DNA of 6,222 nucleotides. Source: JARBAU01 sp029237525 (GTDB lineage Archaea; Thermoproteota; Nitrososphaeria; Nitrososphaerales; Nitrososphaeraceae). The position numbers and the translations under genes are program-made. The number at the start of each line of letters is the position of its first letter. The first letter of the stretch is position 1. Below the pieces are notes generated by a model that saw nothing but the letters and a program-made list of their open reading frames with translations, searched no databases and was not told where the DNA came from. Where the stretch lies: assembly GCA_036555705.1 (NCBI GenBank), contig DATBKT010000261.1, forward strand, positions 1-6,222, in the 5' to 3' direction. Positions 1-5,799 of the stretch are shown here, in pieces.

Positions 1-1
1 T

Positions 2-637
2 ATGGCTTCGGACGATCATGATATTGAGCCATTTGATTGGTTCAACAGATTTTTTGGCAGAAGAACTAGCAGGGGTTTTCCTGATATTTTTAGAGGCTTT
101 GATGAAATGAGAAGAGATATGGAAAGAGAATTCAATGATGCCATTAGAAATATGGAGACTAAGGCACCTAAAGATTTGATAAGAGAATACGAAACCCCTC
201 AAGGAAGTAAAGTAAGGGAATATGGTCCGTTCGTATATGGTTATTCAATGACTATTGGGCCTGATGGTAAGCCTAAAGTAAGGGAATTTGGTAATGTAAA
301 ATCCCCATTTCAAGGTGGCGGCTTTTTTAGAAGAGCGCCAATGATATCGTCAGAAAGAGAACCACTGGCAGATGTTACAACAACAGATAAAGAAGTAAAA
401 GTGATTATCGAAATGCCAGGAGTTAGCAAACAAAACATCAAGGTCAATATTTACGATAATTCATTGGAAGTATCAACTACCGAGGGATCACAGAGAAGGT
501 ATCATGAAGTCATTAAATTACCAGAAGAGGTAGATGTTGAAACTGCTAAATCTACATATAATAATGGAATACTTGAAGTAGTATTTAAGAAAAAACAACA
601 ATCTAAACCTAAAGGAAAACAGATTACGGTAGACTAA
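2..637 (+). CDS. Archaeal Hsp20 / alpha-crystallin small heat-shock protein (211 aa)
   Basis: An ATP-independent holdase chaperone that forms cytosolic oligomers and keeps unfolding proteins soluble (family knowledge). The N-terminal arm (about 1-60) is rich in Phe, Arg and acidic residues. Residues 61-100 carry a segment typical of archaeal Hsp20 (EYGPFVYGYSMTIGPDGKP, then REFGNV). The alpha-crystallin domain runs from about 119 to 197, with PLADV at its start, the EMPGV turn near 137-141, and the signature A-x4-NNGIL at 182-191. The tail ends in an I-x-V anchor (I208, V210), the motif that docks on neighbouring subunits. The ATG lies one base from the window edge, so its promoter is not visible and a start further upstream cannot be excluded, although MASDD is a plausible N-terminus. 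It is convergent with the zinc-ribbon membrane gene, 90 bp away. The family call is secure. Confidence 0.93.
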   Translation: MASDDHDIEPFDWFNRFFGRRTSRGFPDIFRGFDEMRRDMEREFNDAIRNMETKAPKDLIREYETPQGSKVREYGPFVYGYSMTIGPDGKPKVREFGNVKSPFQGGGFFRRAPMISSEREPLADVTTTDKEVKVIIEMPGVSKQNIKVNIYDNSLEVSTTEGSQRRYHEVIKLPEEVDVETAKSTYNNGILEVVFKKKQQSKPKGKQITVD

Positions 638-727
638 ATAGAGTACATATTTCATTCATTCTATCTATATATTGTATATAGGAGAAATCAAGAACTATAA
701 CTCCTAGACGTTGGGTTGATGATGGTT
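638..727. other. Convergent intergenic spacer with weak AT hairpin
   Basis: This spacer separates the ends of the Hsp20 gene (+) and the zinc-ribbon membrane gene (-). It is T/A-rich just after the Hsp20 stop and holds a 7-bp inverted repeat, CTATATA/TATATAG, at 665-671 and 675-681 around a 3-nt loop. Archaeal termination usually depends on U-rich tracts rather than strong stems, so this may be where both transcripts end, but the stem is all A/T except for one pair and proves little. Confidence 0.3.
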
Positions 728-1108
728 CTATGTTATCGTTACTGCAGTTGAACCGCATCTAGGACATGCTCTTTCTTTGTGTTCCATACCACATTTCATA
801 CAATAGAACTTGAGCGGACTGTGACCATATTCTTCTGGACCTGAGTGAACATTACTGCCATGGATAGATGTGAATAATGATTTGTATAATCCTCTTATTC
901 CACCAGACACGCCATATTTTCTTAGATGATAGTCCATACGTAATGCATTAATTAAGAAAAATGCAAGGATATAGACTGCAAACGAGATTGGAAATGGAAT
1001 AACAAGAGAAACGCCGATACCTATGGCAATGAAGATAAAAAACCATTTCCAGTGACTATGATCTTTCCTATCATCATAACTACTATTGCCATTCCATTTA
1101 ATATTCAT
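728..1108 (-). CDS. Small membrane protein with C-terminal zinc ribbon (126 aa)
   Basis: I do not recognise the family and assign no function. The N-terminus (1-20) is polar and charged. Two hydrophobic stretches, about 21-38 and 40-57, split by a Pro-containing PFPIS turn, look like a transmembrane hairpin. A basic linker (MDYHLRKYG) and a soluble stretch lead to a C-terminal zinc ribbon, C103-x2-C106-x8-C115-x2-C118, ending ten residues later. By topology rules, the His/Lys-rich N-terminus and the basic linker suggest that both ends, including the ribbon, face the cytoplasm (inference). An in-frame TAG lies five codons upstream of the ATG and the next Met is residue 59, so the start is well defined. 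A purine-rich AGAGAA precedes it but is a poor Shine-Dalgarno. The gene is divergent from ureF, with 584 bp between their starts. Confidence 0.8.
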   Translation of the reverse strand: MNIKWNGNSSYDDRKDHSHWKWFFIFIAIGIGVSLVIPFPISFAVYILAFFLINALRMDYHLRKYGVSGGIRGLYKSLFTSIHGSNVHSGPEEYGHSPLKFYCMKCGMEHKERACPRCGSTAVTIT

Positions 1109-1421
1109 ATTATTTCTCTTCTACCGTATGAATTGGGATAATAATCAATAAAGACTTGGAGTACACAATCTTGCAGTGAAGTATATTCCTACACTAGTAA
1201 GGTTCTTCAAGTACAGATATACATTTAGATGACCAGTTGTTATTGTTTGCTCTTTGAAATTCTTTTTATCAGCCTATTCCAAGATATTTGTAATCATATC
1301 TTCTGTTAAAAATGGCAGAGTAGGGCCACTTAAATTTGTCACACTTTTTGCAAATCCGTTCTTGATCATGTCACATACTAATTGAACAAGACAGATCGTT
1401 TAATTCTTTGTATGGCATAAC

Positions 1422-1441
1422 TATTCAATTTTATTCAATTT
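1422..1441. repeat. Tandem 10-bp repeat (two copies)
   Basis: TATTCAATTT occurs twice back to back without a mismatch. In such AT-rich spacer DNA this may simply be slippage. No promoter or gene start is nearby to suggest a regulatory role. Confidence 0.45.
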
Positions 1442-1640
1442 AATCTCCGCATCGTATGTTTAAATTCTTGAATCTATTATCTATCCTTACTAATTGCAAG
1501 TGGCAATCTCTAGAACATTCTGGCTAGCTAATCTAATTTTGAGTATAATGATATATGTTGAATCTTAAGTATTCGTATGGCACTGCGAGTATTGTCCAAG
1601 TTTCATTTTTATGCAATATAGTTGATAGCACTTGCATGCG

Positions 1641-1652
1641 ATAATGATATAT
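1641..1652 (+). promoter_or_regulatory. Candidate TATA box for ureF
   Basis: ATAATGATATAT lies 41-52 nt before the TTG start. An archaeal start site about 25 nt downstream would give a leader of roughly 15-25 nt. The same 12-mer occurs 96 bp upstream at 1545-1556. A competing TATATAA at 1685-1691 looks stronger as a motif but sits too close to the TTG to serve it. The assignment is tentative. Confidence 0.3.
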
Positions 1653-1692
1653 CTTAGATAAACAGAATTTCATTGGTTATCGAGTATATAAT

Positions 1693-2457
1693 TTGTTTTC
1701 AAATAATAATGTCGACACAAAACATTCTACACGGGAAAAAATCATTAAGGGACAGTACTTAAATCTAGTAAGCTTACTGCAACTATCAGATTCATTCTTT
1801 CCATCAGGAATGTATACTATGTCAAACGGGCTAGAATCCTTCTTTTACAGCAAGAAATTAAAGAATGCCGATCAACTGCTTATTCTCATAAAAAATTTTC
1901 TGGAAAACCAAACAGGTCCTTTAGATTGTTCTGCATTAGGAGATTCGTATGTGGCGGCACAAACTTCTGATTTACAAAGAATAATAAATATCGATCAAAC
2001 AGTTTTTGCAATGAGGCTTATTGAAGAGGTAAGAAATGCAACAGCCAGATCAGGCACACAACTGCTAAAATGTTTACGATCTTTTCTAGAAAATGATAAT
2101 ACTAACAATAGTAGGTTACTTGAAAGATATCACGAATCCATCAAGGAGGGTAAAAGTTCTGGGGTTTATCCCGTGGCATTAGCAGTAGCTAGTCATAGAT
2201 TAGGCATACCAAAATTCAATGCCGGTATTATGATGCTTTATAGTTTTACTGTAAGTGTGGCTGGGGCCGCATTAAGATTAGGAATACTCGATCACTTTCA
2301 GGGGCAGAGGATAATCCATGAAATGAGGCAAATAATTGTTAGAACTGTAGAGAACAATATTGATAGACCGTTAACAGGCTTCTGGCAATTTGCTCCTGAG
2401 ATAGATATTCTTCAAATGCAGCATGAAAAAATGAGCTCAAAAATGTTCATTACATAG
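1693..2457 (+). CDS. ureF: Urease accessory protein UreF (254 aa)
   Basis: UreF joins UreD/UreH and UreG on apo-urease, helps UreG deliver nickel and gates GTP hydrolysis during active-site carbamylation (family knowledge). The family signature is seen throughout: LLQLSDSFFPSGMYTMSNGLE at about 28-48, RNATARSGTQLL at 114-125, SGVYPVALAVA at 156-166, AGAALRLG at 190-197, and the closing APEIDILQMQHEKMSSKMF at 234-252. Length and C-terminus are complete. The frame has a stop at 1645-1647 and no in-frame ATG before Met40, which lies inside the conserved first motif; TTG at 1693 is therefore the only ordinary start that keeps the whole domain. No Shine-Dalgarno is visible. No urease subunit or other ure gene is in the window, so this copy appears detached from a urease operon or at its edge. 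Confidence 0.9.
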   Translation: MFSNNNVDTKHSTREKIIKGQYLNLVSLLQLSDSFFPSGMYTMSNGLESFFYSKKLKNADQLLILIKNFLENQTGPLDCSALGDSYVAAQTSDLQRIINIDQTVFAMRLIEEVRNATARSGTQLLKCLRSFLENDNTNNSRLLERYHESIKEGKSSGVYPVALAVASHRLGIPKFNAGIMMLYSFTVSVAGAALRLGILDHFQGQRIIHEMRQIIVRTVENNIDRPLTGFWQFAPEIDILQMQHEKMSSKMFIT

Positions 2458-2481
2458 AGAATGTTCACGTAGGTAAATTAC

Positions 2482-2487
2482 AGTTTT
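2482..2487 (+). terminator. Possible U-rich terminator after ureF
   Basis: A short T-run ending CAGTTTTTG begins about 25 bases after the ureF stop. Archaeal polymerase can stop at such runs, but this one is short and has no stem, so the call is weak. Confidence 0.25.
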
Positions 2488-2557
2488 TGAATGATCCAAA
2501 TATAAAATATTCAGATGTAAATATATGTTGGATATCTTGTATATTTATAATCATGTT

Positions 2558-2692
2558 TCATCTCTGCGACACAGTATAATAACCTACTGCCAGTCTTCCA
2601 ATTTCACATAATACTAATTCAATCAATATAGGTCCAATGAGGAGAAGTATGGCGAGCCTTATCAGATTTGATGCAATACCTGTTTTGAACAT
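2558..2692 (-). CDS. Putative 44-residue hydrophobic microprotein
   Basis: I do not recognise this frame. It reads MFKTGIASNL, then a hydrophobic stretch of about 18 residues (about 10-28: IRLAILLLIGPILIELVL), then a polar end with GRLAVGYYTVSQR. This is what a single-pass membrane peptide with a basic flank would look like. An AGGAT-like sequence lies roughly 8-12 nt before the ATG. The reading frame stays open 14 codons upstream (including EHSRKIRISD) with no standard start, so the true N-terminus could be longer if a rare start is used. A TATA-like AATTATATTA lies about 50 nt upstream. Against it are its short length, AT-rich DNA in which Leu/Ile frames arise easily, and a 37-codon frame on the opposite strand. 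Treat it as a candidate. Confidence 0.35.
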   Translation of the reverse strand: MFKTGIASNLIRLAILLLIGPILIELVLCEIGRLAVGYYTVSQR

Positions 2693-2888
2693 ATCTGAAA
2701 TCCTGATCTTTCTAGAATGCTCGGCATACTCATTTCATTATGTAATATAATTACAAAATACAACCTCTGCGGTATTTCTATAATGTCTTTAAAGGTGTAT
2801 ATTTAATTCGAGACAGATTGGTGATAAGACATTGATTATTATAATAAAAATTGCTTGTCGTATGTCCTATGTATTTTACAAGGTAAAC

Positions 2889-2987
2889 ATGACAGAACGA
2901 AATATAAGAACAATCATAAAAAGCTGCCATAGTTTTTATGAGTGGATTAATAGAGCAAGAAGCAATCTAATTGATGAGTTTATATGA
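2889..2987 (+). CDS. Possible 32-residue ORF
   Basis: A short frame starting MTERNIRTIIKS, with mixed charged and aliphatic residues, preceded by AAGGTAAAC, a reasonable Shine-Dalgarno spacing (about 5 nt). A second in-frame ATG nine codons upstream (2862) would give 41 residues. I see no recognisable motif and no well-placed TATA box. It could be a small gene, the end of an eroded one, or chance. Confidence 0.2.
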   Translation: MTERNIRTIIKSCHSFYEWINRARSNLIDEFI

Positions 2988-3187
2988 TTCTGTATTGAGA
3001 TTGTACTAATGTTATTATTCAGACAAACGGTGCGCTTTTCAATACATCACTGAGCGAGGTTGTCATATTGTAGGCTAGCTCAATATTACTAGAATCGACC
3101 TAATCCCACTGTAGCATGGACAAAAGAGATAGATTCCTAATTTCAAGCATGGATTTACCAAAAACAGGACATACTAAATCGACGATG

Positions 3188-3212
3188 AATAAGCATTCAA
3201 GGAATGCTTATT
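3188..3212. repeat. Perfect 11-bp inverted repeat (hairpin)
   Basis: The arms AATAAGCATTC (3188-3198) and GAATGCTTATT (3202-3212) are exact reverse complements around a 3-nt loop, AAG. No T-tract follows on either strand, so a bacterial-type terminator is unlikely. It lies 6 bp beyond the stop of a 54-codon frame on the minus strand (3219-3383). It could be an RNA stem, a protein-binding palindrome or a relic of a small mobile sequence. Confidence 0.7.
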
Positions 3213-3495
3213 GAGGGGTTAGAATAGACAAAAGTGATCTTCTCCATAGTGGTACATACAATAGAATGTTGCAGCATAAGTAACAACACAGTTGTCTAGT
3301 ATCGGTTTATACATAATATTCACAGCCAATTTTGTTGACACTTGTGTAACTATAGATAATAAGATATCATTTGAACTATTCAATTAGTTTTGTCAGACGA
3401 ATAGACGTGGAATTAATGTTTTGTTTTCATCATCATTCTCATCTGACTCGAGTAGCAAAATATCGCCAATCCCTATTCATTAGTCAAGGAGACAC

Positions 3496-3503
3496 TTTTT
3501 TTT
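3496..3503 (+). terminator. T8 run, possible termination site
   Basis: Eight consecutive T, the longest T run seen here, followed within 50 bases by further T5 runs (3525-3529, 3539-3543). Such clusters can terminate archaeal transcripts reading rightward, but no confident gene lies immediately upstream, so what would be terminated is unknown. Confidence 0.25.
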
Positions 3504-3796
3504 GAAGTATTTAGCCAAAATTATTTTTACTTGCACAATTTTTAAAATCCTTATCGTGGGAAATTAATGGCAATAATTATAATGTCATACCAACAGCTAA
3601 TTTACTGAAACCAACCCTGTTAATTTTCTTCCTCCTAATAGCAGTAATAATTTAAGAATAAGAATAGAAAGTTTATAACAATAATGAAGAATCTGTAAAT
3701 TTACTAATACAGCATTATAGCAATAATAACTGCTGATATTGGTCAACGTATTCCCAGGATTTAGTCACTCTTAATAACACCATGCAATATAGGCTG

Positions 3797-3806
3797 CTTA
3801 TATATG
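3797..3806 (+). promoter_or_regulatory. TATA box of the alpha/beta hydrolase gene
   Basis: CTTATATATG is centred about 33 nt before the ATG at 3834. With an archaeal start site some 25 nt downstream, the leader would be only about 5-10 nt, which agrees with the absence of a Shine-Dalgarno. Confidence 0.5.
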
Positions 3807-3833
3807 GGTCTATTTAATTGAGATATTATTAAG

Positions 3834-4718
3834 ATGATTACTAAGTATGCAGAGTACGGAAAATCTAAAGCCTCAGATTCATCACTAGCATCAACACCGC
3901 TATCAGCAGCAAATGCAACAGAAAAACATCAACAACAACGAGAACTACAAAACAAAGAGGAACAATCATTATTAGTAAACATACCCTCAGGTTCTGTGGA
4001 ATTAGAAGGAAATCTCGAAATCCCCAAGGATCCGATTGGGATAGTCTTATTTGCACACGGAAGTGGAAGTAGTAGACATAGTACAAGAAATAAATATGTG
4101 GCCAAAATACTTAGAGAATCAAAAATTGCTACACTGTTATTTGATCTATTAACAGCCGAAGAAGAAGAAATTGATAATTTGACTAGACATCTTAGATTTG
4201 ATATAAATTTACTATCTACTAGACTAATTGATGCTACCAATTGGATTAGAGATTATAATAATAATAACAAATCAGAAACTGGTATTATTAATAGTACACT
4301 ACTACAAAAAGAGAGCAAAGAAAACACGAATAGTTTCCTGAATCTAAATATAGGTTATTTTGGTGCCAGTACGGGTGCAGCGGCGGCCTTAGTTGCATCT
4401 TCAAAGCTTCAATACAATAATAATAACGGTATCAATTATGCTGTCGTCAATTCAATAGTATCAAGAGGAGGAAGGCCTGATCTAGCTGGAGTAGATGCGT
4501 TATTAAGAGTTAGATCACCTACATTATTGATTGTTGGCGGTAATGACGAGGTAGTTATCGAATTAAATAAACAAGCTCTAGATCATTTAGCAAATACAGT
4601 ACAGGCAAGTAAATTGGTAATTGTTCCTGGGGCAACTCATCTATTTGAAGAACCAGGAACACTTGAGAAAGTTGCAGAGCTTGCCGCTGATTGGTTTGTC
4701 GACCATTTTAGAAAATAA
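3834..4718 (+). CDS. Alpha/beta hydrolase, dienelactone-hydrolase-like (294 aa)
   Basis: A predicted cytosolic serine hydrolase; its substrate cannot be read from the sequence. Residues 1-45 are a Ser/Ala/Gln-rich low-complexity leader without a signal peptide. The fold starts near 48. The oxyanion strand and loop are at 70-81 (IVLFAHGSGSSR). The nucleophile is S179 in the elbow G-A-S-T-G (177-181), the acid is probably D238 in VGGNDE, and the base H269 in PGATHLFE, so the triad is complete. Two insertions rich in Asn and Ser (about 141-168 and 194-199), each with an NNNN run coded by AAT/AAC repeats, lengthen loops that are usually short in this family. An in-frame TGA sits four codons before the ATG, fixing the start. 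The gene is monocistronic and convergent with the second Hsp20. Related soluble hydrolases act on esters or lactones, but carboxylesterase, thioesterase and dienelactone hydrolase are all possible. Confidence 0.85.
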   Translation: MITKYAEYGKSKASDSSLASTPLSAANATEKHQQQRELQNKEEQSLLVNIPSGSVELEGNLEIPKDPIGIVLFAHGSGSSRHSTRNKYVAKILRESKIATLLFDLLTAEEEEIDNLTRHLRFDINLLSTRLIDATNWIRDYNNNNKSETGIINSTLLQKESKENTNSFLNLNIGYFGASTGAAAALVASSKLQYNNNNGINYAVVNSIVSRGGRPDLAGVDALLRVRSPTLLIVGGNDEVVIELNKQALDHLANTVQASKLVIVPGATHLFEEPGTLEKVAELAADWFVDHFRK

Positions 4719-4874
4719 CAAGTGTTTTGCTGTCATTTAGATATTAGATAAAAGGACGACAACCTCTGTATATGAATATTATTAAGAATGAAGATATTGG
4801 CTTATTTAAAAGGAAACTAACTACTAGATCCTATCCTATACTACGACTACACCTGATGGATAAATGATAACTTT

Positions 4875-4908
4875 GAAAAATAGAGAAAGAGAAAATAAAG
4901 AGAAAGAG
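4875..4908 (-). terminator. Pyrimidine-rich terminator of the second Hsp20 gene
   Basis: On the minus strand this is an almost unbroken C/T tract with several T3-T5 runs, beginning 3 nt after the Hsp20 stop. It contains two copies of AGAGAAAGAG (plus strand, 4882-4891 and 4899-4908). U-rich tracts without a stem are the usual intrinsic signal for archaeal polymerase, which makes this the clearest termination candidate in the window. Confidence 0.5.
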
Positions 4909-4911
4909 TGG

Positions 4912-5469
4912 CTATTCAACTTTTATATTTGTCGTTTCCTCTTCTGTTTTAGTGGGTGTTTTCTTTGCAGCGTCTATCACTAATATGCCATTATTCATTT
5001 TTGCCTCAATTTTTGATGGTATTATTTCTTCTGGAGTTGCAATCCTTCTATGAAATGACTTGTATGATCTTTCATTGTAGAGGTAGTTTCTTCCCTTCTC
5101 CTCTGTTTTCTCGGATTTTTCTGCAGAAATATCAATAGAATTTTTTGTTGCTTTGACGTCTATTTTTTCCTTTTCAATTCCTGGTACTTCTACTTGCAAT
5201 TCATATTTATCTCCTTTATCTACTACATCGCATAAGGCCATTCTCATATCTTCATGAAAAACTGGTGTTCTCCATGATAATGATGGTAAAGCCAGAAATG
5301 ATGATGGCGATGGCGGCCACCATGATCTATCCATAAAATCTTCTATGTCTCTTCTAAAGTCTTCAAAAATATCTTCTATGTAGTGTCGTGGAGCTCTGCG
5401 ACTGATACCTCTAGGCTCCTCTCTTTTTGTTATACCTTTTTTTTCTGAACCTGAGTCAGATGACGACAT
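4912..5469 (-). CDS. Second Hsp20 / alpha-crystallin small heat-shock protein (185 aa)
   Basis: A holdase chaperone of the same family as the protein at the left edge but of a different subtype: it lacks the GPFVYGYSMTIGPDG segment. The N-terminus is Ser/Lys/Arg-rich (1-28), then YIEDIFEDFRRDIEDFM (30-46) and a Trp/Pro-rich stretch (50-68). The alpha-crystallin domain runs from about 76 to 168, with LCDVVDKGDKYEL, EVPGI at 94-98, the loop and strand NERSYKSFHRRIATP (132-146), and the signature A-K-M-NNGIL at 156-163. The tail is Thr/Glu/Lys-rich and ends in I182-x-V184. An in-frame TAA five codons upstream makes this ATG the first possible start. A TATA box about 26 nt before it predicts a leaderless message, and tandem repeats lie just beyond. 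Convergent with the hydrolase. Confidence 0.93.
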   Translation of the reverse strand: MSSSDSGSEKKGITKREEPRGISRRAPRHYIEDIFEDFRRDIEDFMDRSWWPPSPSSFLALPSLSWRTPVFHEDMRMALCDVVDKGDKYELQVEVPGIEKEKIDVKATKNSIDISAEKSEKTEEKGRNYLYNERSYKSFHRRIATPEEIIPSKIEAKMNNGILVIDAAKKTPTKTEEETTNIKVE

Positions 5470-5490
5470 AATAGTAATAAAGTTATTTGT

Positions 5491-5499
5491 CTATAAAAA
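5491..5499 (-). promoter_or_regulatory. TATA box of the second Hsp20 gene
   Basis: TTTTTATAG on the minus strand is centred about 26 nt from the A of the ATG at 5469. That is the classical archaeal spacing from TATA box to transcription start, so the message probably begins at or beside the start codon, matching the lack of a Shine-Dalgarno. Confidence 0.6.
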
Positions 5500-5514
5500 G
5501 TGAGTGAACGCAAA

Positions 5515-5532
5515 GCATTGCACGGCATTGCA
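5515..5532. promoter_or_regulatory. Tandem GCATTGCA repeats upstream of the hsp20 TATA box
   Basis: GCATTGCA occurs twice, exactly, at 5515-5522 and 5525-5532, with a 10-bp period, which puts both copies on the same face of the helix. They begin 15 bp upstream of the TATA box, where BRE-adjacent activator sites or repressor operators lie in archaea. The stretch is more GC-rich than its surroundings. A role in stress control of the chaperone gene is inference. Confidence 0.4.
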
Positions 5533-5799
5533 AGACGTCAAATAGTATCTTCTATTTCCAAGTGAAGTTGTGGTGGTGGTAGTCAATTCAAGCTCTAGTT
5601 TGAAAATGTCCTTTGACATCTTCTTTTATCAATGGTTATTACTTTGTCTACGACTGATGTCGCCAGTAAAACCTACCGTAACTAGAAAAGTCAGGTGATA
5701 ACAAATTAGTTTCCTAACTATAAGAGCGGACTAATTAATATGTAGAGTGGTATTGCCCGATAAGAAAAAAGTATTCCAAATTTTTGTTAATTTTACTAT
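5533..5799. other. Intergenic region upstream of the second Hsp20, downstream of the Cys-rich gene
   Basis: This stretch separates two tandem minus-strand genes. It contains a GTGGTGGTGGT run (about 5570-5580) and T-runs near 5780-5794. Read on the minus strand those T-runs are A-runs, so they give no terminator for the Cys-rich gene. I see no RNA gene. A 42-codon frame on the minus strand (5491-5619) overlaps the Hsp20 promoter and is probably chance. Confidence 0.4.

Larger units (their letters stand above)
1109..1692. other. Non-coding interval between divergent zinc-ribbon and ureF genes
   Basis: This interval holds the promoters of two divergent genes but is much longer than they need. 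It contains only short open frames. The best is 1274-1369 (-), 31 codons, with no promoter or start signal I can defend. A perfect tandem 10-bp repeat, TATTCAATTT twice, lies at 1422-1441. The 12-mer ATAATGATATAT occurs at 1545-1556 and again at 1641-1652. I see no tRNA or structured RNA. Confidence 0.5.
2458..3833. other. Long gene-poor interval (about 1.4 kb)
   Basis: No open frame here is long or clearly conserved. Contents worth recording are: a TTTTT tract just after ureF (2483-2487); a 44-codon hydrophobic frame at 2558-2692 (-); a 32-codon frame at 2889-2987 (+) preceded by an AAGGT-like site; a 54-codon TTG-started frame at 3219-3383 (-); a perfect 11-bp hairpin at 3188-3212; a T8 run at 3496-3503 followed by further T-runs; and the TATA box of the downstream hydrolase near 3797-3806. 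Base composition is evenly AT-rich, so nothing stands out as a GC-rich structured RNA. I found no tRNA and no recognisable broken gene. It may be spacer, eroded gene remnants or unlisted small RNAs. Confidence 0.5.

Noticed and set aside
3116..3214. 32-codon plus-strand frame ending inside the hairpin
   Set aside because: No promoter, no ribosome site and no motif; its end is dictated by the inverted repeat.
3219..3383. 54-codon minus-strand frame with TTG start, followed by the 11-bp hairpin
   Set aside because: No TATA box or Shine-Dalgarno, no motif, non-ATG start; kept only as context for the hairpin.
3865..4086. 73-codon open frame on the minus strand
   Set aside because: Lies inside the hydrolase gene on the opposite strand; its Leu/Val richness is the antisense of Asn/Asp/Gln codons, and the hydrolase has clear catalytic motifs.
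3929..4240. 103-codon open frame on the minus strand
   Set aside because: Also antisense to the hydrolase; no motif, no promoter, Ser/Leu-rich as expected for a shadow.
4772..4867. 31-codon plus-strand frame between the hydrolase and the second Hsp20
   Set aside because: Short, no promoter or motif, and located in a convergent spacer where terminators are expected.
4956..5138. 60-codon open frame on the plus strand
   Set aside because: Antisense to the alpha-crystallin domain of the second Hsp20; no independent support.
5491..5619. 42-codon minus-strand frame starting MSKDIFKLELELTTTT
   Set aside because: It overlaps the Hsp20 TATA box and tandem repeats and has a low-complexity Thr run; more likely chance in promoter DNA.
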